DNA from: Nymphaea colorata
Taxonomy: Eukaryota; Streptophyta; Magnoliopsida; Nymphaeales; Nymphaeaceae
Direction of reading: 5' to 3'
Length of the DNA stretch: 64,000 nucleotides
Assembly (NCBI RefSeq): GCF_008831285.2
Contig: NC_045141.1
Span: 16,664,106-16,728,105 of the forward strand
Positions 21,382 through 34,242 of this stretch are shown piece by piece. Below the pieces are notes generated by a model. It ran no database searches. It had not been told where the DNA came from and worked only from the letters and a program-made list of their open reading frames with translations. Made by a program: the position numbers and the translations under genes. Each line of letters opens with the position of its first letter. The first letter of the stretch is position 1.

Positions 21382-23419
21382 TGTTTGTGTGTGTGCAGGC
21401 ATGTTGATTAATTAATTAAGTTATATGTTTACAAAAGGTTTAAATTGTGTCCGTACAATATTAAGATTATTTGAGGCTAAAGAACTATGAAGATCATGTG
21501 ACTTGAATTGTTCAATCAACTTGATTGGTTAAAATTGATTGATTATTTTTAATGTGCCATATATAATTTCTTTTAAAAATGAATGACAATTAATACGCTA
21601 ACTTTGAAAAATAATTTTACAAGTGATACTTTATTAAGCATGAATATTTATGTGACACAGGTACGTGGGATGGACCTACATACCCACTCTGATACGCTGG
21701 TACGTTCCGTTGGGTATGGGTTGGATCGGGTATGAGTCAGACCCGATCCAAACAATAAAAAACATTATTTTTATGTTACGAAAGGTCGAGCTCTTCAGCT
21801 TGAAGCTGACCAGTGTGGAACAGTGTTGTTCCACAGTAGAGCAGTAGAGCCATGATTGGTGGTGGCAATGACGTCCGACAACCGGCGGCCATGTCTGGCG
21901 GTACACGGCGGCAATTGGCGGCAGCCAGGTGAGTATTCTTTTTATTCGTTTCACTATTACAACTTAGGGTTCCATTTTTCTATTTAGGGGTTTTTCTTTT
22001 TTTTTTTTATTCGGATGTTTTTGTTTGAAGATTGAACTGTAAATCTACGGATTTGTATACGTTTTCATGTTTTGTTTGATTTTATGTGTTTATATGTTGC
22101 TGCCACTTTTGTTTTGGTTGCATTTTATTTCTGTCGGCTATTTTGGTTGCAGTTTTGTTTTGTTGTTGCTACTTTTGATTAAAAATTAAATGAATCTATC
22201 AGCTATTTCATTCAATTCTCTTCATCAACCAAAAAAAGTGATGGTGCCAATCAGCCAAGCTTATGCACAAGCTTAAATGAAGAATGATAGCCTGATCATG
22301 ATCGGTTTCTCACTTTTCTGTAACAGTTGATTGCTTATTGTCTTATTCTTTAAATTTTTTTATCATTATATATTTTTTGTTTTGCATCTGTTTATTATTT
22401 TGTTTGTAGATTTTTTTATGGGATTACACTTATGAACTATTAATGTTTTTTTTTCATTTTTTCATTTTTGAGAATTTAAAAATTTGTTATATCCGTTTAC
22501 CCATAATTTTCAAATTCGCCGTACCCGAACTCATGTGACATAGATGAATATGGATTGGCTGCGGCCTATTCTTTTAAGTATCATACTAAAACAAGGTGAG
22601 GACTGCCATCTTTGGAAGGATATGCGGTAATTAATATTCTCTAGAAATAGCATTTGTGCGTGCACTCTGGCTAGAGGTGGGGATCAGATCGATCCTTGGC
22701 CCCCTTTCACTTTTCTGAATGCAATAATCAACTCTTTCCTATATCTGGGGACAGAAGATCAGTTACAGGCTGTGCATGCATGGAAAAAAACATTAAGTTT
22801 GCTGATGTTAGTCTGTATCATGGATATTGTTGTGAATATGCATTATGAATGGGTAATTTTGGGCATCAACTCTCTGTGCAGCAAAATTGTCTGTCACTGA
22901 CATGTAAGTTGAAGTGCGCAATGGTCACACTAAAAGGCACTAAAAGCAGGTCTTGTATTCTAAAAAACCGATCAGTTAAGTGGAGGCTTCGGCCTTCCGC
23001 AGGACAATGGGTCTCCCCTGCTCACTCGGAATGGGCACTCTTGTAATGTTGTAGGGTTGTCTCCTTTCCTGTATGTTCTTTGTTTTTTATAAAATGTCTG
23101 TTGTTTCTGTAATTCTTTGATTCTTTTCTAAGAAAGGAGACAGAGTGATGGAGCAACTTAACACTACTCCTTAGTTCTTGCCATTTGGTCTCCGCTTCTG
23201 AGGGTAAGAAGCTGAAAAGAAGCAAAAAATCAGTGCAGCAGAACAAAGCAATAAGGCAATTTCCGTGTTTCCAAATACATTATACATGATTTGGGATCCA
23301 TATTCTCATTTTTGTGGTTAACATCCAAACTCAGGAAAGTATAACACTGCATGATGCAGATTATAGCTTACAAACTAGACAGCTAATTAACCAAAGGGCA
23401 ATTCATACATAAAGTTGAA
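20666..23419. other. intergenic region between copies C and D
   Basis: No supported gene. It contains a GT run followed by a GA run at about 21317-21377. The part about 21660-22530 is flanked by the 8-bp word ATGTGACA on both sides (21650 and 22533) and holds GGGTACG/TACCCG-type words near its ends, a weak transposon signature. A small GC-rich patch with CGGCGG words lies at about 21870-21930. Confidence 0.4.
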
Positions 23420-26407
23420 TCAGGAAGAGTGGGTATCAGCAATCTGAAGGAGGAGATTGCAGAGGTCATGGGGTTTTGAGAACATGGGCATGTGATCAGC
23501 ACCCTTAATCTCCATCACGTCATCCACTTGACCCACTTCTATCATCCACCGTTGGAAACTCTCCTTTATTACTTGGTCATCTTTGCACACCACATAAACT
23601 CGTTTAGTTCTACCATAATTTATCTCGGAAACAAAATCATGGCAGGACAAGTCGTCTCGATCAAACGGTGCGGCTCTCTTTAGCATCGTTGCCAAAGTGT
23701 AGTCCTGCAAACATTCAAGAAATTGAGATCATCAATTAACAAATTTACTAAATTTTTTCCTTTCCTTTTTAAAAATATATAAATTTGATCTATAAGCAAC
23801 TTGGTGTTAAGCAAACATTCTCGACCATAAAGCAGAAGTAAAAGTAAGGTAAATTTATAGAAGACTTTAAAGTGTTCAATAAATCTTACCAATTTTTGAG
23901 ACAGATGCATGAGACGGCTATTACTAAAGGGCCCTTTGGTGTCTTACATGGGGAATGTAGAATAGAATAGATGAAATGCACTTCCGAGGTTGGTAGGTTT
24001 GGCACCTTTCGAACCTATTATATTAGGACTTTAGGTTACCATTTTGAAAGTTTATATTAAAAATAATTAAAAAATGAAACGTATCATTCTCAAATCCACT
24101 AAAATATCAAATTGGTGTGCTCATGATCTAATGTCGCTTTCGAATCACTCGTATAACAACGTCAGGACATATACAAGTACCATTTAGGTCGTCGATTCCA
24201 AAGAAATCAAATGAGGACATAAGTTGCAAACATAGAAGCTAAGTTGTTTTTTCATTAGTTCAAAATACCCCTCAAAGGTGGGCCAGGATTTGATAACAGA
24301 TTTATTTACCTTTTTTCCCTTCATCTCTTCATTTGAAGGGTATTGAGACTTTTGAAAGAATAGTTTGATCTCTACATTTACAACTTAATCACCATTGTTC
24401 GATTTTTTTTAAATCTACAGCCTAAATTATTTTCATCAAAGTATGGTATATAAGGGTCCGATATACCTGTAGATTTTCACAACCTGTTGTTGAGTACATC
24501 GTTATGTTCAATGCTCAACAATAGTCTCAGTCATGCTATGATGCTGCTGGAATACAGCTATACTCAATTATAGAAATCATGGTTAGAGATTGTATTATTG
24601 CAATCAATGTCCCATGTGATTTGCTTGACAATAATGAAATCCTACGTCATTTTGTTTGGACATAAAAATTATTGGTTTCGTCCCCCGGTCCCCAAACGTT
24701 TAGGGTTCAAGGGCTGGTATGTGAAGAGGGGAAGTCTCAAGATATATGTAGTTCATTGGTAATATAGTTTCTATTGGTGAGATTAAATGAGACACACTGG
24801 GGTTGTTTGTAAGCCTGGGCACTAGCTCCACCGCCTGAACTTGATACCCGGTTCGACTTAGGCTTGGAAAAATGTGACCCGAGCTGGCGGGGCTTGTTAT
24901 CAGGCCAGCCCGGGTGGGCTTGATAAGCTCGGCTTGGGCCCAATAACCTTTTTTAAAAATTTTATTAATATATATATATATAATATTTTATTACCATTCA
25001 TTATTTTTATGTATTATTTTATATTAAAATATTTTTTTAATGTAATCGGCTCAGGGCTGGTCTCGGGCTCGGGTTTTTTGAGTCAAGCCGAGCCCGAGCT
25101 CAAGTTTTAAATGTCGGGCTGAGCCCAGACCCAAGTTTTAAATGTTGGGCTAGGCTGGCCCAATGCCCAAGCTTAGTTGTTTGGTAGTAAAGACACTTTG
25201 CAAGTGTTTCTTGAATCGGAACTAAAGATTGTAGTAAGTTCATGAAACAATAGTTCTATTGTGTCATAAAACTGCCTCGATTTTTAAATCAGATTCATGA
25301 AACACCAACAAATTGTCCCTAATTTAAATTTTTTCAATTGATGGCTCAGTTGAATAGTTAAAACTCTGGCCCTAGTCATAATGATTTTCCCGTTTAAGCA
25401 TCCAATGACAGTCGAAAATTTTTAGTTGGGAGGCATTAAATATCAGTGTCCGGTTAGGGCATTGTAAGGGAGGAGGGCATTTAAAATCAATAGGCAAGTT
25501 TCCAAGGCACCTCACATATCTTGATCCAATTCACTAATGAAAACGGGGTCAGGCCGGGCCGGTCTGTAGGGGCAACTGCCCACACAAGCTTGCAGAGCCC
25601 ACTTGAGAAGAGCTTCCACACAACTAGTACTAAGAAGGAGAGTTGCATTGGCATGATTGTGCAGTAACATGTCCATTTCTGCAGAGTGCTTATACTAGAA
25701 AACGAAGTCGCTAAGCATGAGTTCAAAGTCATGAGGATGTTACCTCGACGGAGCAGTTGTTGTACAGGCGAGAACGCATGAATTGCGTCCCAAACTCAAT
25801 CGTGGCCGGCAGAAGTCTTGATGTATCCGTGTGAGCCACCAAACTTGAGTCTTCCCATGACTCAATCCGCTCCTTCTGGACAAAGAAATACTGACAATAT
25901 GCCATGCCGCATAAGAAGCAAAGAGATGAAGGGAATGAGAAAATACGAATGCATCAAAAGGCCTGTTGGGCATCTAAAGTGAAGGAAAACCATTAAGGAG
26001 CACAAGCATGAAGAAGCCGAAGGAGAGAGGGGGCTGACATTGTGTAGGAGCATGGAAGGTGGCAGCTTGGGGTTGGGCATGGCCGCAGTGACGAAGACAG
26101 CGACGGCGACCTTGGTTGGGAACCTCTCTGCGGCGGAGGCGATGCTGAGACCGCCGAAGCTATGACCGACCAGCACAACTCCTTCATGGGCCGGCAAGGA
26201 CTCGAGCAGGTCCACCAGCGGCTGGTTGTAGTCGGCAAAGCTCGAGACCTGATCGGGTGTGGCCGCATCGATGCCGGATGCTCGTAAGTCCAGCGGCCTC
26301 ACCTCATGGCCGGCGCCCCTCAACAAGGAGGCCACCTTGTACCAACTCCACCCTCCATGGCAGCAGCCGTGGACCAAGACGAAGTGGTGCCTCTTCTTCT
26401 CCACCAT
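23420..26407 (-). CDS. MES-family alpha/beta-hydrolase copy D (complete, 266 aa, minus strand)
   Basis: Exons on the minus strand: 26407-26039, 25890-25744 and 23704-23420, all phase 0. The protein starts MVEKKRHHFVLVHGCCHGGW. The nucleophile is Ser83 in GHSFGG, the acid Asp215 in VCKDD, and the base His243 in GADHMPM. Exon 2 (YFFVQKERIESWEDS...) has 49 codons as in E and F. The exon 1 donor is GTCAGC, weaker than usual but a GT. Intron 2 is 2.04 kb and holds an hAT-like MITE at 24810-25175. Changes within exon 3 (VGQVDDVMEIKGADHMPMFS) make it the most diverged member of the cluster, so it probably split off early. It is the only full copy in reverse orientation. The substrate is unknown; esterase activity is inferred from the family and intact triad. 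Confidence 0.88.
24810..25175. mobile_element. hAT-like MITE with 8-bp target duplication
   Basis: The termini are TAAGCCTGGGCA and TGCCCAAGCTTA (11 of 12 matching as inverted repeats). They are flanked by a perfect GTTGTTTG on both sides (24802-24809 and 25176-25183). An 8-bp target duplication is typical of the hAT superfamily. The inside is rich in GGGCT/AGCCC words at both ends and AT in the middle, with no coding sequence. A related but left-truncated copy lies at about 29690-30000. Confidence 0.75.
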
Positions 26408-28354
26408 TATCTCCTTCCTCTTCCTCTCTCTTGTACAGATCTGATCGTCTTAGAAGACCGAAAGAGAACCCCTGTATATGGAAGAAAACGATGGACCATC
26501 GGACCCTTCTGTGTCTAACATCTCAAATAGTCAAATCCCCGATTTGGTGAAGAACATGAAAGACGCATGGCCTTTGGCTAACATAGATTGAGAGGAGGGA
26601 GGGAGAAGGGCTAGAAAGAAAACGAGTGATGTTATTAAATTTACTGATGATAAAAACGCTGTCGACTAATAAAAAAAATTGAAAAAAAAAGTTAAAAGAC
26701 TAAACAAACATTTCTTTTCAAATAATTTTCAAATTAAATATCCCAACTCGTACCTCGACGCACACCACTCGTCCTCGCAATAAGGAAAACGTTTGCGTCC
26801 CTTATAATTTTTATACAGTGTAATGACCAAAGTACCCTTTACTAAAAAAAAAAGGGAAATCGTTTTATAAAAATAAAAAATATATGAAAAAGCTAAAATT
26901 TTGAAAATTATATTCTTCATAAAAAATTTTAAAGTATCCCAACTTCCTTTTTTTTATGAGTCCCTTTGCTGTGGGCAAAACGTCTCCCACATGGTTATGT
27001 TAAGGTTGTGAAAAACGTTGACAATGAGACACTGACTTGAGTTTATTTTATATAATTGGATTCAGATCCATCTAAGTTCAACCACTAATCTAAGTTTTTA
27101 GAAAATAGGTTTTGTGGGACATTAGCTCCGCCAAACCCCTCTTTATTTATATGAAAATAAAAATTTGATAACTAAAACCTAAAAAAATGACAGGAAAACC
27201 ATGAAAAAATGAAAAGATTAAAAAAATATGAAAAAGGAAAGATTCCATGTTATTTTCTTTGTTGAAGTTTTTTATTTCGGAACGACACATATATTAAGGT
27301 TTTAAACATTCTCACTCTACTTTGTTTGGCTGCACAAATATGCACATTTAATTAGTATTATTATAATGTTGGACTCCCGAACACACCAAGAATGATATCA
27401 ATAAATGTTTGAGTAAATAAATTCTTTTACAAGTAAAGATGTCAATATAACTGATTTGAATTGGATATATGGAAAAATCGAATACGAAAACAAATTAATA
27501 TCGGATTAAGATTTGGATATACATTAATCGAATTCTAATATGGATTTGAATCGGATTTATTTTTTAACAAATATCCTGTATCTAGTGCTTGTACATTTTG
27601 AAATTTGACAAAATTTGGTTGAAAAATTCAGATTGGAAGAAGATATGAATACAAAAATCAGATTTAAATGAGATTTGAATTGTAAAATTGGATTTCGGAT
27701 TCAAACTTGAGTACAACTTTTCTTTGTTCTTATTCAAATCCAAATATATAAACATCTGAAAAAACCGATATGATCAAGAGTGTACCCAATTCAAATCTGA
27801 TCCATTGACATTCCTATCACCTCACATTCAATTTGAAACCCTAATAATCTATTTCTCCACTCTATCCTTTGGCACGATTACATATATGGAACGTCAAAAG
27901 GAAATTTAATACTACAAAACCTATGAAATTCTATACGTTGTGAGATATTATCTACACGTCACAACATTTTCATCGATGAATACACAAAAAAAAAAAATCA
28001 GATATTTCAAACGCAAAACATGCAACATGTAGTATGGTTGGACTTTTAAAATACAACTTACATATAAAGAAAACTTGTAGTTGTAGAAACGGCTTCCTGT
28101 CAAAGACTGATGTGTGATTTGCATCACATAAAGGTATATTTAGCATATTTTTCCAATTTTAAGTGGTCAAACGTGTTTGCATACTGTCCATAATTTTTCT
28201 TAATTTTCACGGACTTTGGTCTAATCAGATTTTTTCTACTTGATCGAATTGATTATGATGTTGGGGAAGAGACTTCATTTGGAGTATTAATTATGATGGT
28301 TGGATAAGGGCGAGAAAGATCGCCGGTTCTGTAGGGTGATGTGAAAGGTGACGT
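26408..28354. other. promoter side of copy D and intergenic region
   Basis: The first 200 bp would hold the leader and promoter of D on the minus strand; I could not pick a clear TATA box. The remainder is AT-rich with no supported gene. Confidence 0.4.
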
Positions 28355-28520
28355 AAATAAATAAACTAATAATATGTTCGTTGTATAGAAATAAACTTTA
28401 TATTAGACCAATGAGGACTTATATGCATTTTTAAATAAATAAACTAATAATATGTTCGTACTTTTGATTTACAGAAATAAACTTTATATTAGACCAATGA
28501 GGACTTGTATGCATTTAAAT
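28355..28520. repeat. 78-bp tandem duplication
   Basis: AAATAAATAAACTAATAATA starts at 28355 and again at 28433, followed each time by AAATAAACTTTATATTAGAC. The two copies differ by a small insertion. Confidence 0.85.
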
Positions 28521-28610
28521 AAGGTTCCAACCTTGTGTCATAGTCTTATGTCAATATTTCCCCTCATAAATTTCACGGAGAATTTATCACCTTGAGGTTG
28601 GACTTGCTTA

Positions 28611-28800
28611 TACTAGTGGGGGAGCCACGTGGTGGCTGGTGTGGGCAGTCTGCCCACACCAATCTTACAATGTTTATTTATTTTTACATTAATAATTTGA
28701 TACATTTGATTGTTTATATATATATGTGCTCTTAAAAGCATTAAGGTTATTAAATTAATAACCCCCAGCAGCCAAATCTCTAGCTCTGCTAGCGGCTGAT
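28611..28800. mobile_element. small MITE-like element with TGTGGGCA palindrome
   Basis: The left end TAGTGGGGGAGCCACGTGGTGG is followed by GTGTGGGCAGTCTGCCCACAC. The right end AGCCAAATCTCTAGCTCTGCTA resembles the left end in reverse. The target duplication is unclear. The left part recurs at about 7070-7105 and, inverted, at about 42985-43015. Confidence 0.45.
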
Positions 28801-28831
28801 ACGCCATTAATTTGAAATGTAATTTGATCTA

Positions 28832-28939
28832 ACACAATTAAGCATTTCTCCTTAAGAAAGTAAAAAACTTGAAGTTCTTTTTGAAACACAATTAAGCATT
28901 TCTCCTTAAGAAAGTAAAAAACTTGAAGTTCTTTTTGAA
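28832..28939. repeat. 54-bp tandem duplication
   Basis: The unit from ACACAATTAAGCATTTCTCC to CTTTTTGAA occurs twice in direct succession (28832 and 28886) without visible change. Confidence 0.95.
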
Positions 28940-31900
28940 ACTGGAATTAATTTGAACGTAGAAATGTTTAATGAGGCTCGAAATCGCTAGATTAAGCTCG
29001 AATGGAACTTGATTTGTAAGTTAAACGAGTTGAGTTTGAATTTAACTAATAACTCGAGTTCGAGTTGGATGAACTCGACTCTATTAGACTTGTGTAACAC
29101 TAATATTAGATGTCATTTTCAAGTCCAAAACTGATATGATTGCTTAATGGTTTGGTAAATTTTGTCATATCCATTTTTCTAAAATAGTTTGATCATATAC
29201 CCAATCTGAATTCGCTCCATTGACATCTTTAGACCAATTAAATGTGTTATAAAGTATTTTAATCAAAATATGAACCTCTTAATACGTTTATAAACACTAA
29301 TTTACTATAAATCATGTTTAATTCAATTTATTTTTGTAAAATAAAGGAAAGTTATTGCTTCTGTAAAAAAATTGATGTTATAAGTCTTTTTTTTCCTTAA
29401 AATAAAGCATCAAGTTATAGAGTATCGAATCCTCAACGCGCAAAAAAAAAAGTGTTTGATTACCTGAAATCTTAGATCCAAGGTGTGATTCGAAGATTTT
29501 AGATCGTTGAATTTTATCACTTATATAAATTCTACGTTTGAAAGATGCAAGGATTAATTAACAAATCCAATGATGAATTTATGGGCTCCCCTCATCAGAT
29601 TCTAGGATCAATTAAGTTCATGGGATAATGAAACGTCCCTTTACTACTTAGGAAGATCGCACCTAGATTCTTAGGAATGTCAATGGGTTGGCATTCTTGG
29701 ATTTAACTCGGGCCCGGGCTAGGAAAAAAGGGCATCGGGCTGGCCCAGTTGAACCCGATAAGCCTAGGTAGGTTTGATATTTTTTCTATATTTATTTTAT
29801 TAATATATATATATATAATGATTAATTAAATTTATATATTATTTTATATTAAATATATATTTTTTAATTTAATTGGCCCGGGCTTAGGCTCAGGTTTGAA
29901 TGGTTGGGTCGGGCCCGGGCATGGGTTTTAGGTGGCAGGCCGGCCCGAGCCCAACTCCTTATCATCCCGGGTTGACCTAATGCCCAGGCTTACTCGCTGG
30001 GTTTCGATAAGAGTATGGGCCAGCGTTCTTGATAATGTTATATTTTTTTCAATTTATGACTATTTGATCTTCTTGCACTTGAGCTTTTACAAGATCTAAA
30101 AGCAAACCTACCAAGTTACATATAAATGTCAAACCTTATATCTATCAATCCATATTTATTTTTGGAAATTTTAGTCCAAGTCTAAATCCAGTACACTAGA
30201 AGTTTTAATTGGGTCCAAACTGTTCAGATTCTTGGAAATACGCAGCCTTTTGACAGCCGACAAATATTTAGATATCACCGACTGGTGGAACAATGTAAGG
30301 GTAGTCGCCAGTTTGATTCCTATGAGCTCTATTCCTATAAACTGCAAACGGTAAATGTATGACACCTACATTAAATATTACATATGTGGGCCACATACCA
30401 TGAGATGGGCTGATTGTATGAAAGTCAAATCTGGGTGAGCACGGACCGCCATTTATTAATACAATTTATTATAGAGACCTTTTATATGGTGAGCTGTCCA
30501 AATGTTTTTGGTGTTATCTTCAAGATTCCTATGATATGATAAGATCTACAGATCCCACTTTCGATCTGTTTATTTATGTTTCCTCTCTATTGTTCAAAAT
30601 TTAGAAACATAATTTGGATATCGGACATCTAATTCATATAGGGATCATTTAGCAGGAATATATGAGAAGATCCAAACACCAATGGTAATTTAACTGGAAT
30701 TCCCTACATATAGGGTTTCCTCTTACCCATTTCAGAGTTGTTTGAACTGAAGAGCACACAAATTAGAGAAGAATTGGGGTTTTGTGATTGTATAGAGATT
30801 TTATGAAATTAATATATCAAATAGAGTGTACTAAACTCAACAAACATTTTTATAAAGTTTCACTGTTAAATACTATCGAAAAATAGTGATATATACCTTA
30901 GTTATAACCTAAAATCATTCACAGTGAGTAGATTGAGGACAATTTTATCGTTTAGTCATTCAAAAATGATGAAGAACACTTGCACTTACCCCAAAAAAAA
31001 GTAACCACCGGTGGGAAGAAAAGTAAAGAGAAAAGAAAAAAATGGAATTGAAGCAGAGTCAATAATTGGAGAAGTCTTTACTGTTGCATGGACAATGTCG
31101 GCAATTTGTGCGGCAACTTTTACCCATGCCCAATGTGTGTCGGTGAAAGTGACATTAGCGATGTCCAAACGAAACACATTATACACTTGCACTTACCCCA
31201 AAAAAAATTGTCTAATATTCGTTTCGTGAATCTGTTCCAACCTTAGGAATGAATTCATTTTATACCAACACAATTCTAATATTATCAATCATCCACTTGT
31301 TATTATGTATCACACGCAATTGAGTTTCTCTAACATGTTTATGGTGCTGTCACATATAACCCGAGATGGCATCGTTCTGTTCGGCATATATTTAGATAAA
31401 AACAAAATTGATGTGCACCTTCTCACTTGAAAATGCACTTGATATGAACTCTATATGTTTGTAGCTTTCAATATTCCAAATCAAAGCAAATGTAGGAAAT
31501 AGTAGACATAGTTTGATTTCTTATTAGCATCATTTTATTTGATGGCAAGTCATACTTGTCTCTCTGAGGGGGTTGATTGAAACGTTGGGTTGACAGTTGG
31601 TAGATAATTAGTTTTTGTTTTGACTCTCGATGACATCTTTTTTTGCTTTTCACTTTCATGATTTGGTTGATTGTATGAAAAATGTATGCATTTAATTTAC
31701 CCATTCATGAAGAGCCAGATTTTGCAGCCATATTAACCTATGCCTGAATTGGACTCCAGAAATAAATATTCTTTGCATGAATTTGAACTAGTAATCGATT
31801 CCAGCGAAAAAAACAAAGTAGATATGTAGAAATGCATCCTCACGGCATATGTCAATCACTTTCAACACTGATCACGTGGTGAGCAGGAAAAGTATTTCAT

Positions 31901-32739
31901 TCTATTACTTAAAAAAGAGTCGAAGCTTCTACCCAACTGCTTGTACTCTTAAGATACAGTAATTACTTTTAGTGCTTTTAGATACCATGTTTACTGTTGT
32001 TTCAACTTATGCGTCAATGACTTTCAATTTATAGCACAAAAAAGTTGATGTCCTCAAGAATCAAAACAAAAACTAATTACCTACCAACTGTGATTACATA
32101 GTCACAAATAACGTCTTGGAGTTTTAAACGGCAAGGTATTTTTCGAGTATAATACAACGAGCTTAAAAAAAAGAAAAAATACAGTAAATTTTAAAAAAAA
32201 ATAAAAAACTAAAAGTGGAGGGAAAATAAAATAAGTGAGAAACTAATAAACACAAACACGAAAAGATAAGTAGGATTTGCAACAAATAAAAAATAAAAAA
32301 AAAACTATTTGGCATTAAAAAACTGAAAAAATGAAAAAAACACGTTAAAAACAAGCTTTTTCGTTTTTAACGTTTTTTTAAGTTTTAAACTGCTATTTAA
32401 TTTATTGTGTTTTTCGTGTCCTTTTTTTTCAAAAAAACCTGTTTTCTGTGAATATGAATAATACATTCAACTACATTCAGCATGGGATGGTGAACACGAT
32501 CTATATCCACGAGTGCAAGAGAGATGTTAGTGATAAGTTTCATGGCAATTTGTGTACTGACGTTCATAGGAAACATCAGTAAAAGCTTTACCAACGTTTA
32601 GACCACCGTTACCGATGTTCTCTGCCCGTCGATAATATATGCTTATTTTTTTTGTAGTGTTCTCGCAGCGTGCCGTCGATACTATATGCTTATTTTTTTG
32701 TAGTGTTCTCGCAGCGTACCTTCAAGAATTTGAAAATCT
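28940..32739. other. intergenic region between copies D and E
   Basis: AT-rich with no supported gene. A truncated relative of the MITE at 24810 lies at about 29690-30000; it keeps the end TGCCCAGGCTTA and GGGCCCGGGC words but lost the other terminus. The word CACTTGCACTTACCCCAAAAAAAA occurs at 30977 and again near 31184. A short duplicated stretch (TATATGCTTATTTTTTTTGTAGTGTTCTCGCAGCGT-like) is seen at about 32635-32720. Confidence 0.45.
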
Positions 32740-33140
32740 TGACTTATATAATTAAGTTTTTTGAGAAAGTAAAGTTGTTTGGGAGAGATCAATTTTTAAA
32801 CACCACTTCTTTTTGGCATTCAGATTCTGCTTGCAGTCACTTTCGCAGGCAGGCATTGAGTTGTCCGGGACGCAAGAAATAGCTAGTCTCTTATTTATCT
32901 CAATTTTGCAAAATCTGGTTGCATGAAAACAAAGTTTTTAAAAAATGATTTATTTGTTTAGGTGGCACATCCAAAACCTAATTTTCCATTTTTGAAGAGG
33001 CCAAGTTTTTCGGACCTTTCCACAACGTCAAATTGGTGTTCCTTGAGCATTGCTTCCACTTCTAGAGAGAGAGACTCCTTCAACTTGAACGCTCCGCCAT
33101 TTCATTGATATTTGACACATGCAATAAGGTTTCATTATAT

Positions 33141-33846
33141 TTATATGTGGACAAAATAATTTGCATGTCTCGACAGCTGCAGTGTTGCGCAGAGGCACAT
33201 GACATTGTACAATACACAGCTCACAGTAACCTTTGTCAGAAAATTGGATGCTTCAAATGAAAAAGTATAAATATCACTCAAAATACAAATGAAAAAGTAT
33301 AAACCACTCAAAATATCATCGAAGGCTACAAGAAAGAGAAGACCCAAGTAAAAGATGCCTAGCATGGAGGAGCCATGGCCAGTGCCGGCCATGGAGAGAG
33401 GGAGAGAGAGAGACCGGCGGTAGAAGATTCCGGCGACAGGGAGACGGAGGAAAATTGGTTTTGCTGTCTCATAGAAATGAAAATTTGGGCATGCATTGAG
33501 ACCCACTCCTTGTATAAAATAAAAGGACTGAAATCCTCTTTCCTTCCCCTTTCTCCTACTTTCTCCCATATTCATAAAAGGTTTGGTGAAAAGACAATAT
33601 ATTATCTTTTTCATAGGCCATGTTTCACTCCATACCATATAAAAGAAAGAAAGCATAGCAGCCACATAAAGGCAAACGCGTCTTCCCCACGCCATCCGCC
33701 CCCATCACCTTACCAAAAAAGAAGGGTATTATTTGAATCATGAACGAAGGCCCACCAAATGGCTGACCAAGAACAGCCTTTAACCACTCGGATTCTTTCT
33801 CCGACCTTTTTCCGGCAGCCAGCCGCGTAAGGAAGTCGATCTCCAT
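33141..33846 (-). other. unexplained open frames upstream of copy E
   Basis: The minus strand is open for 184 codons (33695-33141) and, in another frame, from 33846 for 73 codons starting MEIDFLTRLAAGKRSEKE. The first is rich in Phe, Leu and Ser with hydrophobic stretches and looks like reading of the antisense strand. The second has a more coding-like composition and a local rise in GC. I recognise neither. There is no matching sequence in the F block, so this may be a captured exon fragment or repeat. Confidence 0.3.
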
Positions 33847-34081
33847 CCTGATAGGAGGCTAGGGACTTTTCCGTAAACCACTTGCGCGTTTTGTTTGTAG
33901 AGACCAGAGATGGTTCATGCCCTGTTTCTCACTTTTTTCCATCACTTTGCCTATTAGTTATTAACATAATTCATTGTTTCTCTCTTTCTTCCACGGCGTT
34001 TCCTATTAAATGTGCACATGAAATTAAAAAATGAGGCGCGCGGAAGCATCCCACTGGTTCACGCCAACGAGTTCATCTCTC

Positions 34082-34089
34082 TATAAAAG
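34082..34089 (+). promoter_or_regulatory. TATA box of MES copy E
   Basis: TATAAAAG stands in GAGTTCATCTCT(C/T)TATAAAAG, shared with copy F, about 154 bp before the ATG. Downstream, a 26-bp unit (AGGCAACTACAGGAAAGGGG) is duplicated in tandem at 34108-34159 within the leader of E but single in F. Confidence 0.6.
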
Positions 34090-34242
34090 CGTTGCAGTTT
34101 CAGGCTTCAGGCAACTACAGGAAAGGGGGCTAACAGGCAACTACAGGAAAGGGGGCTAAGGCAAGGGAAAAGGCTTTTAGCTGAGAGCAGAGAGATCGGG
34201 CTAAGGCAGGGCCATACAAAGAGGAGTAGGCAGTTTGCAGAA

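Noticed and set aside
21650..22543. A possible transposon bounded by ATGTGACA on both sides.
   Set aside because: The ends inside the duplicated word do not form convincing inverted repeats, so the 8-bp match may be chance.
26257..26550. Plus-strand open frames of up to 97 codons over exon 1 of copy D.
   Set aside because: They are antisense to a well-supported exon with family motifs and splice sites; high GC keeps the other strand open.
28355..28939. Direct repeats that might suggest a CRISPR-like array.
   Set aside because: These are two-copy tandem duplications in plant intergenic DNA with no regular repeat-spacer pattern.
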